Of a stretch of DNA of 64,000 bases, positions 1 through 9,401 are shown piece after piece. The first letter of the stretch is position 1; each line of letters opens with the position of its first letter. The stretch comes from Granulicella arctica. Its GTDB lineage: Bacteria; Acidobacteriota; Terriglobia; Terriglobales; Acidobacteriaceae. Location: contig NZ_JAGTUT010000001.1 in assembly GCF_025685605.1 (NCBI RefSeq), positions 3,658,001 to 3,722,000 of the forward strand, written 5' to 3'. The position numbers were made by a program, and so were the translations under genes. The notes under the pieces are model-generated. The model saw only the letters and a list, made by a program, of their open reading frames with translations. It did no database searches and was not told where the DNA came from.

Positions 1-226
1 ATAGGAGAGGCGCTGGTATCCAGTAGCCATCGTATAACCCCCATTTTTTCCCTTACCCCACCGAAAACACAACACTTAGTGCCCAGCTTCCAACGTACAT
101 GCGTGCCACTTTTATCGTCGAATCGTGCAACCAACTCTAAGGGTAGGCACGTCAGACAATTTGTGACGGTAGTAGGCGGAAGAGCGCCCTGCACCCATGT
201 TTCAACTTATGAGAGGTTTTACTCCG

Positions 227-925
227 ATGAAAAAGATTTCAGCACTTGCATGTGTGTTCGCCTTCGCTGCTTCTTCAGTTGCGGCACATGCGGCCGACGA
301 TGCAGCAAAGCTAAGTGAGCGCTTGAGCAATGCGCAAGCTGTCGTGAAAGAAGTTATGGCGACCCCTGATAAGGGCATTCCCACCAGCATCCTTGCTGGC
401 GCTTCCTGCGTGGTGGTGATTCCAAGCTTTAAGAAGGGTGCGTTTGTTGTGGGCGGCCAGTATGGCCAGGGTGTTGCGACGTGCCGTACTCCTAAAGGCT
501 GGAGTGCGCCAGTGTTTGTGCAGCTGGCTGGTGGAAGTTTTGGCTTCCAGATTGGCGGGCAGTCGACCGATCTGATTCTGGTTGCGATGAATCAGAATGG
601 TTTGTCTGACATGCTGAAGAACAAGTTCAAGATTGGTGGCGACGCTGCGGCATCGGCCGGTCCGGTTGGCCGTAACGCGCAGGCTGGTACCGACTGGAAG
701 CTAAATGCTGAGTTCCTTACCTACTCACGCAGCAAGGGCTTGTTTGCCGGTATCGATCTCGATGGCACCGTGCTCTCGCAGAATCAGGACGATACACGCA
801 CCATCTACGGCGCGGATGTTCCGTTCGAGACGATCCTGAAGGGTAACAAGGCTACGCCGCCTGCTGCTATTCCCTTCGTTCGCACGGTTGCACACGCCTT
901 CGTCACGTCGAAGGATGCTCAGTAG
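227..925 (+). CDS. SYLF-domain (Ysc84-type) exported lipid-binding protein
   Basis: The 232-residue product begins with a clear signal peptide (MKKISALACVFAFAASSVA, probable cleavage after AHA). It continues into a SYLF/Ysc84 domain from about residue 60: a small-residue-rich stretch with VVVIPSFKKGAFVVGGQYGQ, then WSAPVFVQLAGGSFGFQIGG. In this family the domain binds phosphoinositides in eukaryotes; the role of the bacterial exported forms is not settled and is assumed to be envelope-associated. A start at 197 would also be in frame, but the Met at 227 places the signal peptide at the N-terminus and is preferred. The gene stands alone and is followed by a hairpin terminator. Confidence 0.9.
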   Translation: MKKISALACVFAFAASSVAAHAADDAAKLSERLSNAQAVVKEVMATPDKGIPTSILAGASCVVVIPSFKKGAFVVGGQYGQGVATCRTPKGWSAPVFVQLAGGSFGFQIGGQSTDLILVAMNQNGLSDMLKNKFKIGGDAAASAGPVGRNAQAGTDWKLNAEFLTYSRSKGLFAGIDLDGTVLSQNQDDTRTIYGADVPFETILKGNKATPPAAIPFVRTVAHAFVTSKDAQ

Positions 926-948
926 AGGTAGCCGATTGTTGTTGTGCG

Positions 949-976
949 AAAGGAGCGGCCCTTGGGCTGCTCCTTT
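949..976 (+). terminator. Hairpin terminator after the SYLF gene
   Basis: AAAGGAGCGGCCC and GGGCTGCTCCTTT pair almost perfectly around a short loop, and the right arm ends in four T residues. It lies 24 bases after the SYLF stop codon. The weak T-run leaves some doubt about efficiency. Confidence 0.6.
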
Positions 977-1036
977 TGTATTGTGCGCTCCATACGCCTG
1001 AAAAGCAGTCCTTCAAAGTAGAGATAGACTAGGGGC

Positions 1037-1972
1037 TTGAGCCCCAGACCACAATCAGAGCAGAAGGCAACCATTCGGCAACTGCTCGAGTTCGCCTTAG
1101 TTTGGATTGTGGTGCAATCGCTGAAAGTTTTACCTCGGGCGACCGCTCGAGGTATAGGTGCTTCGATTGGAAAATTTGCATTTAGGCGGCTGGGACGTCT
1201 CCGAGAAGTTGGGCTCAGGAATTTAGAACTTGCCCTGCCCGAGTTACCTGAGGCGAAGCGGAATCGTATTCTCGCTTCGGTATACCGCAATCTGGGGTGG
1301 TTGCTGGCGGAGTTCTGCCAGATGGCGAAGTATTCGAGCGATGAGGCGAGCGGCTTTATTCGCTATGACGGGCTTGAACATTATCTTGGCGCGCGGGCGC
1401 GAGGCAAGGGGGTGCTTGTTCTTACCGGACATCTTGGAGCGTGGGAGCTATCGAGCTTCTATCATTCGCTGAAAGACTACCCGATGGGTCTGGTGATCCG
1501 AAGACTCGATAACCCCCTGGTGGACAGATTCGTAAACCGGATACGGTGTCTTCATGGAAATCGGGTCATCCACAAGGATGACTTTGCGCGTGGCTTGATT
1601 GCGTCGATGAGGGCTGGCGAAACCGTAGGTATTCTGATGGATACAAACATGACTCCACCTCAGGGCGTGTTCGTGCCGTTCTTTGGCGTGGAGGCTTGTA
1701 CGGCATCGGGGCTGGCGCGAGTGGCGTCAAAGACGGGAGCGGCGGTGGTACCCGGCTTTCTCCTTTATGAAGAGAGTGAGCAGCAGTATGTCCTGCGCTT
1801 TGGTGAGGAGTTGGCCCTGCAGCGTTCGGACGACAACGAAGCGGATGCTCTAGCCAACACAGCACTCTTTACGGCGGTAATCGAGAGGTATGTGCGTCAG
1901 TATCCGGAGCAGTGGTTGTGGATGCACCGGCGGTGGAAGACCCGGCCTGTTGGGACTGATCGGATCTATTAG
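1037..1972 (+). CDS. Lysophospholipid/lipid A acyltransferase, LpxL/HtrB family
   Basis: This 311-residue protein belongs to the lipid A late acyltransferase (LABLAT) family, which transfers a fatty acyl chain from acyl-ACP to a lipid A precursor at the inner membrane. The N-terminal hydrophobic segment (about residues 17-30) would anchor it. The catalytic H-x4-E/D motif is present as TGHLGAWE, and the later block GILMDTN...VPFFG followed by AAVVPGF is the family's second signature. The start is a TTG at 1037; a later start inside the hydrophobic segment is possible. lpxD follows 26 bases downstream, so the two probably form a lipid A operon. Which acyl position it modifies cannot be told from sequence. 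Confidence 0.88.
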   Translation: MSPRPQSEQKATIRQLLEFALVWIVVQSLKVLPRATARGIGASIGKFAFRRLGRLREVGLRNLELALPELPEAKRNRILASVYRNLGWLLAEFCQMAKYSSDEASGFIRYDGLEHYLGARARGKGVLVLTGHLGAWELSSFYHSLKDYPMGLVIRRLDNPLVDRFVNRIRCLHGNRVIHKDDFARGLIASMRAGETVGILMDTNMTPPQGVFVPFFGVEACTASGLARVASKTGAAVVPGFLLYEESEQQYVLRFGEELALQRSDDNEADALANTALFTAVIERYVRQYPEQWLWMHRRWKTRPVGTDRIY

Positions 1973-1998
1973 ACATGGAACGGGCAGGGTGAAAGACG

Positions 1999-2955
1999 AT
2001 GACGTTTGCTGAATTGGCTAACTTGGTTGGGGCGGATGCTGATGGTCTCGGCGGTGGCGAGATCGTGCGTGTGTCACGGCCGCAGGACGCTACGGAGGAC
2101 GCCGCAGTCTTTGCCACGGAGGTGGCTGCATTAGAGGCGGCGCTGGCCTCCCATGCGGGGTCAATCCTGGCTTCCGCACAACTTTTTGGCGGTGCTAAAC
2201 CGGACGACCGGCGTGTGCTGTTGGTGCAGGATGCACGGTATGCGTTCGCTTTAGCTGGGAGATGCTTACGCGCAAAGATTGCAAGTGGCGTGCACGCAAC
2301 GGCGGTGATCGGCGACGGCGTCGTCGTGGGGGCGGGTACGACAGTGGGTCCGCATGTAGTCATCGGCGATGGTGTGGAGCTTGGCGAGGAGTGCTCGATC
2401 GGGGCGCGGGTGACGATCTATGCGGGATCAGTGCTTGGGAACCGGGTGGTGGTCCAGGCTGGAGCGGTCCTGGGCTCGACAGGGTTTGGATATGCGCGGG
2501 ATCAGCAGACCGGAAGGTACCTGCTTTTTCCGCAGCAGGGAACGCTGGTGATCGAGGACGACGTTGAAATCGGTGCGAACACGACGATCGATCGTGGAGC
2601 GCTGGCGGAGACACGGATTGGGCGGGGGACGAAGATCGACAATCTAGTGCACGTGGGGCATAACTGCCGGATCGGTGAGGATGTGATTATCGCGGCGCAA
2701 ACGGGCATCTCCGGATCGAGTGTTGTGGAGGATGGAGCGATCCTGGGAGGGCAAGTCGGCATCGGGGAGCATGCGACAGTGGGTAAGGGCGTCATCCTCG
2801 GTGGGGGGGCTGGTGTGCTCAGCGGGAAGAAGATGGCGGGAGCGGGCAAGGTATTCTGGGGGCGCCCTGCGCGTCCCCTGAAGGACTACCTGCGGGGTCT
2901 GGCAAGTTTTAGCGCATTGGCGAGGCTGCGCGACGGACGATCTCCAAAGGACTAG
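1999..2955 (+). CDS. lpxD: UDP-3-O-acylglucosamine N-acyltransferase LpxD
   Basis: LpxD adds the N-linked 3-hydroxyacyl chain to UDP-3-O-acylglucosamine in lipid A synthesis. The 318-residue length is close to the family norm. The N-terminal uridine-binding part ([16 protein letters not shown]) is followed from about residue 95 by a long left-handed beta-helix of hexapeptide repeats (for example [20 protein letters not shown]). The conserved GFGYARD and NTTIDRGAL segments are present, and the catalytic His lies in [10 protein letters not shown]. It follows the LpxL-like gene on the same strand and is nine bases upstream of a MobB-like gene. Confidence 0.95.
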   Translation: MTFAELANLVGADADGLGGGEIVRVSRPQDATEDAAVFATEVAALEAALASHAGSILASAQLFGGAKPDDRRVLLVQDARYAFALAGRCLRAKIASGVHATAVIGDGVVVGAGTTVGPHVVIGDGVELGEECSIGARVTIYAGSVLGNRVVVQAGAVLGSTGFGYARDQQTGRYLLFPQQGTLVIEDDVEIGANTTIDRGALAETRIGRGTKIDNLVHVGHNCRIGEDVIIAAQTGISGSSVVEDGAILGGQVGIGEHATVGKGVILGGGAGVLSGKKMAGAGKVFWGRPARPLKDYLRGLASFSALARLRDGRSPKD

Positions 2956-2964
2956 GCTGGATGC

Positions 2965-3585
2965 ATGGCAATTGTAGTGGTGGGCGGTAGTACACGAAAC
3001 ATCGGCAAGACGAGCGTTGTGGCCGGGATCATCCGCGCCCTGCCCGAGATGCGGTGGACCGCGTTCAAGATCACGCAGTTTGGCCATGGAGTGTGCTCGG
3101 CAAATGGGGAGCCGTGCGACTGCGAAACGGCGGAGCATACGATTGCGGTCAGTGAGGAGCGCGATGCGCTGTCAGGGACGGACTCCGCGCGCTATCTTGA
3201 GGCGGGAGCAGTAAAGTCGTTCTGGGTGAGGACGCGGCAAGGGCAATTGGCCGAAGCAATGCCGCGCATTCGCAAGGAACTGGCGGCGACTGAGAATGCG
3301 ATCGTTGAGTCGAATAGTATTTTGCGGTTTCTGCGGCCAGACGTTTACCTGAGCGTGCTCGATCCGGCGACAGCGGACTTCAAGGATTCGGCGAAGCTAT
3401 TTCTGGACCGTGCAGACGGCGTGCTGTTGCCGGAGGGAGAGCTGGGGCGGCCTACGTGGAAGGGGGTGTCCCTGCGGCTGCTGGAGGGGACGCCAGTGTT
3501 CGCGATGATGCCGCCGATCTATGTCGGGCCGGAGGTTGTGGCGTTCGTACGTGGGCGGCTCGCTGCGGTGGCTGCAGACGTCTAA
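2965..3585 (+). CDS. P-loop NTPase resembling MobB
   Basis: The 206-residue protein opens with a P-loop, GGSTRNIGKTS, at residues 7-17, as in MobB, which handles the GTP-dependent step of molybdopterin-guanine dinucleotide synthesis. The following DKxTQFGHG-like segment (KITQFGHGVC) and a cluster GEPCDCET, which may bind a metal, are also visible. No other molybdenum cofactor gene lies nearby. Its position nine bases after lpxD and the lack of a full MobB C-terminus mean the real substrate is unknown. Its last four bases overlap the end of the convergent bshB1-like gene. Confidence 0.6.
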   Translation: MAIVVVGGSTRNIGKTSVVAGIIRALPEMRWTAFKITQFGHGVCSANGEPCDCETAEHTIAVSEERDALSGTDSARYLEAGAVKSFWVRTRQGQLAEAMPRIRKELAATENAIVESNSILRFLRPDVYLSVLDPATADFKDSAKLFLDRADGVLLPEGELGRPTWKGVSLRLLEGTPVFAMMPPIYVGPEVVAFVRGRLAAVAADV

Positions 3586-4298
3586 ATCGAGGCTACGGGG
3601 AGCATCATGAGGTCGTCTACAAGGCCAATCTCTTTTTGAACGAAGGGCTCTGCGTAGCGAACACCCGCCATGAGTCCGTAGTGGCGGGCGGTGGCGAAGG
3701 TAGCCTCGCGGATCGTCTCCTCAGCGGCGAAAAGGCTGCTGCCCTGGGCCTGGGTAGCATACTGCGATGAATAAGCCATCAGGGACTGAAGGCGCTGCTC
3801 GGCGAAGGGTGTGATGTCGACGATGAAGGTAGGGCGGACGTCTGCATAGAGGCTGGCATAGAGGATCTTAAAGGGGCGGTGAGGCGGACTGCCGCAGGGT
3901 GTCTGGATCTTCGCAAGGCCGCTGACGAAGCAGGCTTCATAACCGAGAGTGGCTGCAGTGTAGTGGTCGGGATGGCGGCCCTGCCAATAGGGAAGGATCA
4001 CAACTCGCGGACGAAGGCGCCGCAGTACGTCGGCTACTTTGAGTCGGTTTTCAAGGGTGTTCTGGACGTTCCCATCAGGTAGGTCAAGGGCCTCACGGTG
4101 AGCAACCTTGAGGATTGCTGCTGCTGTCTCGGCCTCGGCGGCGCGTTCAGCGGCGGTACCGCGTGTGCCCGATTCACCCTGGGTAAGATCGAGTATGCCA
4201 GTAGTGTGGCCTTTCGACTGCATGGCGAGGAGGGTGCCCCCGCAGGTCTGTTCTACGTCGTCGCGGTGGGCGGCTATTGCCAGGATGTCGACAGTCAT
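3582..4298 (-). CDS. bshB1: Bacillithiol biosynthesis deacetylase BshB1 (PIG-L family)
   Basis: PIG-L-type zinc deacetylases remove the acetyl group from GlcNAc-malate during bacillithiol synthesis. The zinc motif AHRDDVE occurs near residue 10 of the 238-residue product, and the second metal ligand region HPDHYTA near residue 118. The length and the opening VDILAIAAHRDD match BshB1 rather than MshB. Start at 4298 (MTVDIL) fits the family; an in-frame GTG six codons upstream lacks a better ribosome site. Partner genes bshA and bshC are not in the window. Confidence 0.9.
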   Translation of the reverse strand: MTVDILAIAAHRDDVEQTCGGTLLAMQSKGHTTGILDLTQGESGTRGTAAERAAEAETAAAILKVAHREALDLPDGNVQNTLENRLKVADVLRRLRPRVVILPYWQGRHPDHYTAATLGYEACFVSGLAKIQTPCGSPPHRPFKILYASLYADVRPTFIVDITPFAEQRLQSLMAYSSQYATQAQGSSLFAAEETIREATFATARHYGLMAGVRYAEPFVQKEIGLVDDLMMLPVASI

Positions 4299-4318
4299 TG
4301 GCTTCAGTGTACTCACAC

Positions 4319-4355
4319 AAAAAACCCCTTGTCGCGATACGGCTACGAGAAGGGG
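4319..4355 (-). terminator. Rho-independent terminator for the beta-propeller gene
   Basis: Read on the minus strand, CCCCTTCTCG pairs with CGACAAGGGG (one mismatch) across an 11-base loop and is followed by TTTTTT. It sits 28 bases past the stop of the propeller gene, just before bshB1 on the same strand. Confidence 0.8.
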
Positions 4356-4382
4356 ATCTTGCGATTAAGTTGTTGGAGCAGG

Positions 4383-5936
4383 CTAGTTGGCGCCGTTCGT
4401 CTGGGCATCCAGATAAGCTACGTCGAGAGCTGTGCCCTGAACGGTGACGAGTGAGTTATCGATCTCCGCGCCGGTTGCCGTGTTGAAGACGTGGACCTGT
4501 CCACCGTAGGCTGTGTAGACCTTGTGAAAGGTCTGAACCCAGCAGATGCCTGTAAGGTCGCCGTAGTAGTAGGGGTTCAGGTTGGTGTTTGGGAAGGGGA
4601 CTGTCGCTGTGCCCCCGGGAGTAACAGCCGGTAGAACAGCGGCGGTCTTGGCGCTTAAGTCGAAGCGCGTGAGGCAGTTGTAGTTCTGACTGAGCTTGGC
4701 GCGCTCGCCGGTGGCGCAGAACTGCGAACCGATCCATAGGGTGTTGTCATCGGCGAAGAGCAGCTTGGTGTGGTTGCCATCGGAGATGGAATACTTCGCA
4801 GTGATCGCGTTCGTAGCAAGCGAGATCGTACTGAGATTGCCTGCGAAGAGTCCGTCAGGCATAAGCTGCTGGCCGGCAACGTAGAGCGTACTGCCATCGG
4901 AGATCGCGGTCGTCACCCCGCCGGGTACAGGCACGTTGGCGATGAAGGCAGTAGCGATGGAAGTGCTGGTTGCGACGTTATTGATGTTGAGAGCGCCCTG
5001 AGCCATGAGGGTCACGCTGGCTACTCTGCCACCGCACTCGGGACCACAGTTCAGGATGTAGGCTGTGGTGCCATCAAGCGAGAAGTAAGCGCCGATCGGG
5101 CGATCATAGTTGCCGGGGACGGGGACGACGCAGTAGACGGGCAGATTGAGCGGCTGGCAATCGACCGCCCCGATGCCACCCTGTGAGGCAGGCAGGTCGG
5201 CCGCAGCTGCGGTCAGGTACTGGTTCGCGTTGAGTTTGACGGTCTGATAAAGAGTGTCTGAGTTGCGCACCATGGCGAGCGCAACCGTATCGCCTACGTT
5301 GGCGTAGACCTGGTAGACGTTCGGGAGGTTTAGCGCGTAGGCCTTGGCTGTTGAGTTGTCGAGGATGACCAACTGCCCGGTGTTCTCCTCTGCGGAGAAA
5401 TAGCGAACGAAGTCTGTCGGAATCGCCAGCGAGGAGGAAGGAGCCGGAAAGGTGCCGGCGGACCCGGTGACGGCCTCGGTGCTGTAGTTGACGATGTTGA
5501 GGGCACCATTACCCGCGCTGCTATAGACGTAGCCTCGGGTCTCTTCAGGAAAGCTGATGATCTGTAGCGGCGATCCCGAACTGAAGCCGGAGATCGAGAA
5601 GCTGGTCACCGTATTTTCAACGTTGCTGCGGATGTCGCGCAGTGCGTCGACAATTGCGAGCGCGCCGCCGGTTCCGCCGGCTCCGACATTACCCACGGAG
5701 ATCATGACCCGTTCCGCAAGCTTGCTGGGCGGGATAGGACGATTCGCGAAGGGAAAGACGGGGAACTTGTAGTAGTAGGGGCCACAGGCGGTGAGGCCGA
5801 GGGTGGCAACTGCGATCAGAAGGCCGCAGAGTGCGTACTTCCCGAGCGACTTCTTCCGGGGTGCTGACGTGGTGGACGGCAGTTCATTTGACTGCGATTT
5901 GCCGAACAACAGGCCAGAGAGACTTCGATTCTTCAA
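4383..5936 (-). CDS. Exported lipoprotein-like beta-propeller (YncE/lactonase-like)
   Basis: A 517-residue protein whose N-terminal positively charged stretch precedes a hydrophobic segment ending LGLTACG, a lipobox-like sequence with Cys as the likely lipid anchor. The body is rich in repeated strands ending in phrases such as YVYSSAGNGALNIVN and ILNCGPECGGRVASV, typical of seven-bladed YncE/40-residue-type propellers. I choose the TTG at 5936 because GGAG lies nine bases upstream and the resulting N-terminus is signal-like; an upstream in-frame extension to 6131 would run into the divergent methyltransferase gene. Biochemical role unknown. Confidence 0.75.
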   Translation of the reverse strand: MKNRSLSGLLFGKSQSNELPSTTSAPRKKSLGKYALCGLLIAVATLGLTACGPYYYKFPVFPFANRPIPPSKLAERVMISVGNVGAGGTGGALAIVDALRDIRSNVENTVTSFSISGFSSGSPLQIISFPEETRGYVYSSAGNGALNIVNYSTEAVTGSAGTFPAPSSSLAIPTDFVRYFSAEENTGQLVILDNSTAKAYALNLPNVYQVYANVGDTVALAMVRNSDTLYQTVKLNANQYLTAAAADLPASQGGIGAVDCQPLNLPVYCVVPVPGNYDRPIGAYFSLDGTTAYILNCGPECGGRVASVTLMAQGALNINNVATSTSIATAFIANVPVPGGVTTAISDGSTLYVAGQQLMPDGLFAGNLSTISLATNAITAKYSISDGNHTKLLFADDNTLWIGSQFCATGERAKLSQNYNCLTRFDLSAKTAAVLPAVTPGGTATVPFPNTNLNPYYYGDLTGICWVQTFHKVYTAYGGQVHVFNTATGAEIDNSLVTVQGTALDVAYLDAQTNGAN

Positions 5937-6053
5937 CGTGAACAACTCCAACCTGTGATGCGGCGTTCTTATAGCGTTTGCTTGTGCCGAGTATACCAAA
6001 GGACTGCAGGTTGCTGGGTGGGCGGCCCGTGTGTGGCATAGGATGGAAGGGAT

Positions 6054-8027
6054 GTGCCGGGCCACGCGGAGTGCGCGGATGAGCGGCGGGGAAGGGTTTA
6101 CGTGGGAACGGGCATTACTGGAATTGATCAATTGTTTCGCATAGCGGATACGAACGACGAGAGCACTGCGGTAGCCCGACGAACGGTCTTATGCGATGGC
6201 GCCATGGGAACGATGCTGTATAGCCACGGCGTGTTCATCAATCGCTGCTATGACGAACTGAACCTTTCGCAGCCGGAGATGGTGCGCGGTGTCCACCAGG
6301 AGTATCTCCAGGCAGGCGCAGAGGTGATTGAGACGAATACCTTTGGCGGTAACCGGTTCCGGCTGGAGCGCTATGGGCTCGCGGATCGGGTGCACGAGAT
6401 CAATGTGGCCGGCGTGCGTCTGGCGCGGGAGTGTGTCGAGGCGATGCGCGAAAAGCAGGCTTCGGACGCATTTGTCGCAGGAGCGATCGGGCCGCTTGGC
6501 ATTCGGCTGGAGCCGCTGGGGAAGACCGGTCTCGATGAGGCGTTCGCAGCCTTTTCGGACCAGGTGAAGGCATTGGTCGAGGGTGGGCCGGGCGTCGGAG
6601 CAGACCTGCTGATCGTCGAGACCATGACGTCGATGGCAGAAGCGGAGCAGGCGATCCGGGCAGCGCGGAGCGAGGCTCCCGGCGTGCCGCTGGTGGTGAT
6701 GGTGACCGTTGATGAGGATGGAAACTGTCTCGACGGCACGACGGCGGAGACAGCCGCGGCCAGGATGACGGAGTGGGGCGCGAATGCGGTCGGATGCAAC
6801 TGCAGCGCAGGTCCTGCGACGGTGTTGAGCGTCATTGAGCGGATGCGCAGTGCGACCCATCTGCCGTTGGCGGCTATGCCGAATGCAGGAATTCCGCGTG
6901 CCGTGGATGGGCGCATGATTTACATGTCTTCGCCGGAATATATGGCCAGCTTCGCGCGGCGATTTGTACGCGCAGGAGTGACCTTTATCGGCGGGTGCTG
7001 TGGCACGACGCCAAGCGATACACGAGCAATGCGAAGTGCCCTTCGCGCTATGGACGCCCAGGAGAGCGCCGTCAGCGTCGTGTCGCAATCGAATGGAGTT
7101 CCGAAGGCGAGCAAGGTGGAGCCACCGCCACTGGAAGAACGCTCGAAGATCGGCAGAAAGATCGCGCAGCGTGAGTTTGTGACGATGGTCGAGATTGTTC
7201 CGCCGAAAGGCATCGATTGTTCCAAAGAGATTGCCGGAGCGGCGCAGTTGCATGCTCTCGGAGTCGATGCGATTAACGTGCCGGATTCGCCAAGGGCCAG
7301 TGCGCGAATGAGCGCGCAGAGCATGTGCGTGCAGATCCAGCAGCATGTCGGCATTGAGACGATCCTGCATTACACATGCCGTGATCGGAACGTGCTGAGT
7401 ATGCAGAGCGATCTTCTGGGCGCATCGTCCATCGGGCTGAAGAATGTACTCTGCCTGACGGGCGATCCGCCAAAGCTGGGGAACTATCCAGATGCCACGG
7501 CGGTCTTCGACGTCGATGCGATCGGCCTTGTGAACATTGTGCGGAATTTGAACTACGGTCTCGATATCGGGAAAAACTCGATTGGGGAATCGACAGGATT
7601 TACGATCTCGGTGGCTGCAAATCCGGGAGTGCCGGACATTGAGAATGAGATACGGCGCTTTGCGTTCAAGGTGGAGGCCGGTGCCGAGTTCGCGATTACG
7701 CAGCCAGTGTTCGACCTGCGTCTGCTGGAGGAGTTTCTGCGGCGCGTGGAGGCCTTCCGGGTGCCGGTGATCGCGGGCATCTGGCCGCTGACGAGTCTGC
7801 GGAACGCGGAGTTCATGAAGAACGATCTTCGAGTCAGCATGCCGGACGAGATCATGTCGCGGATGGGGGCGATGACTACGCCTGAGGCGTCGCGCGCAGA
7901 GGGAGTGACGATCGCTAAGGAGATGCTTGCCGAGGTTCGGGGTATGGTGCAGGGTGTTCAGGTGAGTGCACCGTTCGGGAAGTACGCCGCGGCCGCGCAG
8001 GTGCTTGGATTAGTGGAGGGTGCTTAG
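6054..8027 (+). CDS. Bifunctional homocysteine S-methyltransferase / methylenetetrahydrofolate reductase
   Basis: The product (about 657 residues) fuses two one-carbon enzymes, as in Bacillus YitJ. The N-terminal half is a zinc-dependent homocysteine methyltransferase: LCDGAMGTML, then the metal cysteines in VGCNCSAG and the pair in FIGGCCGTTP. From about residue 370 (REFVTMVEIVPPKGID) comes a MetF-like TIM barrel with the folate/FAD site around VLCLTGDPP and TQPVFDL. It supplies methyl groups for methionine. The start is unsure: GTG at 6054 follows GGAAGGG, but GTG at 6102 or TTG at 6132 would give a length closer to YitJ. It overlaps xseB by one base. Confidence 0.9.
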   Translation: MPGHAECADERRGRVYVGTGITGIDQLFRIADTNDESTAVARRTVLCDGAMGTMLYSHGVFINRCYDELNLSQPEMVRGVHQEYLQAGAEVIETNTFGGNRFRLERYGLADRVHEINVAGVRLARECVEAMREKQASDAFVAGAIGPLGIRLEPLGKTGLDEAFAAFSDQVKALVEGGPGVGADLLIVETMTSMAEAEQAIRAARSEAPGVPLVVMVTVDEDGNCLDGTTAETAAARMTEWGANAVGCNCSAGPATVLSVIERMRSATHLPLAAMPNAGIPRAVDGRMIYMSSPEYMASFARRFVRAGVTFIGGCCGTTPSDTRAMRSALRAMDAQESAVSVVSQSNGVPKASKVEPPPLEERSKIGRKIAQREFVTMVEIVPPKGIDCSKEIAGAAQLHALGVDAINVPDSPRASARMSAQSMCVQIQQHVGIETILHYTCRDRNVLSMQSDLLGASSIGLKNVLCLTGDPPKLGNYPDATAVFDVDAIGLVNIVRNLNYGLDIGKNSIGESTGFTISVAANPGVPDIENEIRRFAFKVEAGAEFAITQPVFDLRLLEEFLRRVEAFRVPVIAGIWPLTSLRNAEFMKNDLRVSMPDEIMSRMGAMTTPEASRAEGVTIAKEMLAEVRGMVQGVQVSAPFGKYAAAAQVLGLVEGA

Positions 8028-8305
8028 TGGCGAGCTTTGAAGAGCGATTAGCAGCGTTGGAGACGGTGGTGGAGCGATTGGAGCGAGGAGAGCTCTCGCT
8101 TGAGGACTCCGTGCGGTTGTTTGAGGAAGGCGTGGGGCTATCAAACTCCTGCAAAGCGGAACTGGAGGCAGCGGAGGGACGGATCCAAGTGTTGCTTGAG
8201 CCGGAGAGCAAGGGTATCCGCGTAGCCGACCTGGTGGTGGCAGAGGAGCGGGTCGATGAAGATGACGATGACGAGCCGTTCAATCCGGGGCAGGACGAGG
8301 AGTAG
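8027..8305 (+). CDS. xseB: Exodeoxyribonuclease VII small subunit
   Basis: The 92-residue protein carries the XseB helical hairpin: FEERLAALETVVERLERGEL followed by SLEDSVRLFEEG and a short third helix. XseB coats the large subunit XseA to form the single-strand exonuclease VII. The C-terminal tail is acidic (DEDDDDEP), as often seen. A GTG start overlaps the upstream stop codon (TAGTG), so translation is probably coupled. xseA is not in the window. Confidence 0.93.
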   Translation: MASFEERLAALETVVERLERGELSLEDSVRLFEEGVGLSNSCKAELEAAEGRIQVLLEPESKGIRVADLVVAEERVDEDDDDEPFNPGQDEE

Positions 8306-8341
8306 AACTACTGCGCTCATGCGCCGCACTAATACTGTCGC

Positions 8342-9331
8342 TTAGCGGTCGCGGCTGGTGACGAAGCCCGGGACCCAGAGCAGGGCTCGCTTCGCATCCG
8401 TATCGGGCAGGTCGGCTATCGAGAGGCGGGCTGCTTCGGCGTAGGCGCAGGCGGTATCCATCGCGTATTCAATGGAGGCGTGGCGATTCAGGATCTCTAG
8501 AATCTGCGTATGTGAGACGTGGGTAAAGCTGCGGTCTGCGAGGACGGTTCGGATGGCTTCGCGGTCGGCCCCGGTGCCACGCTCAAGCGCATGGATCACG
8601 GCGAGGGTGGCTTTCCCTTCGCGTAGGTCTGAGGCGACCGGTTTGCCTAGAACGTCTTCTGAAGCAGTCAGGTCGAGCACGTCGTCGACGATCTGGAAGG
8701 CCAGGCCGAGATTGCGGCCGTATTCGCCGAGAGTCTGGTCATACGACTCGCTGCCAGAGGTGATGGCTGCCCCCAACTGCATGGAGACCTTGAAGAGGCA
8801 GGCAGTCTTGCGGAAGATGAGGTCGAAGTACTCTTCCTCATTGATGAGGTGGCCGAGCTTTTGCATCTGGAGGAGTTCGCCTTCGACCATCTGCTGCGTT
8901 AGCGAGATGAGAAGGTCCAGGACGCGGAAGTTGCGCTCTTCAAGCGCGGTAGAGAAGGCCTGCATGTACAGCCAGTCGCCTGCCAGGACACACTTAGCAT
9001 TACCCCAGGTGGTGTTCGAGGAAGGGCGACCGCGGCGCGTGTCCGCCTCGTCGATGATGTCGTCGTGCACTAGAGTGGCGGTGTGAAGCATCTCCACGAC
9101 TGCGCCGAGTCGGATGCGGGAGTGGGCGGTGCAGCCTAACGCCTTCGAGCTGAGCAGGAGAAGAAGGGGACGAATTCGTTTGCCGCCGCCCGCCATAAGA
9201 TAGCGGGCAATATCGGTGACGACCTCGACTTCGGAAGCGGACTGGCTGGCGAACTCCTGCTCAATGGCAGCGAGGTCGTCGCGTAGCAAGTCGAACACCT
9301 CTTTGGCAGTCGCGATGGAGATCGTGCTCAC
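8342..9331 (-). CDS. Polyprenyl (octaprenyl-type) diphosphate synthase
   Basis: The 329-residue trans-prenyltransferase contains the first Asp-rich motif in LVHDDIIDEADTRRG and the second in FQIVDDVLDL, which bind the magnesium-diphosphate of the allylic substrate. It builds the long isoprenoid side chain of menaquinone or ubiquinone by adding isopentenyl diphosphate. Chain length is not readable with confidence. The start is a GTG at 9331 with no strong ribosome site. It converges on xseB with a 36-base gap. Confidence 0.92.
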   Translation of the reverse strand: MSTISIATAKEVFDLLRDDLAAIEQEFASQSASEVEVVTDIARYLMAGGGKRIRPLLLLLSSKALGCTAHSRIRLGAVVEMLHTATLVHDDIIDEADTRRGRPSSNTTWGNAKCVLAGDWLYMQAFSTALEERNFRVLDLLISLTQQMVEGELLQMQKLGHLINEEEYFDLIFRKTACLFKVSMQLGAAITSGSESYDQTLGEYGRNLGLAFQIVDDVLDLTASEDVLGKPVASDLREGKATLAVIHALERGTGADREAIRTVLADRSFTHVSHTQILEILNRHASIEYAMDTACAYAEAARLSIADLPDTDAKRALLWVPGFVTSRDR

Positions 9332-9401
9332 TCGTTAATCAGACTATCAGGGTGGAGAATCGGATGGATGATGGACGGCCTGCAGGCAGAGGATCGCGTG
9401 G

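Noticed and set aside
6000..6060. SAM or cobalamin riboswitch before the methionine gene
   Set aside because: The divergent gap is too short and none of the conserved cores is visible.
6189..7370. Long minus-strand open frame opposite the methyltransferase/MTHFR gene
   Set aside because: It is antisense to a clear enzyme gene, is full of Arg/His, and shows no domain.
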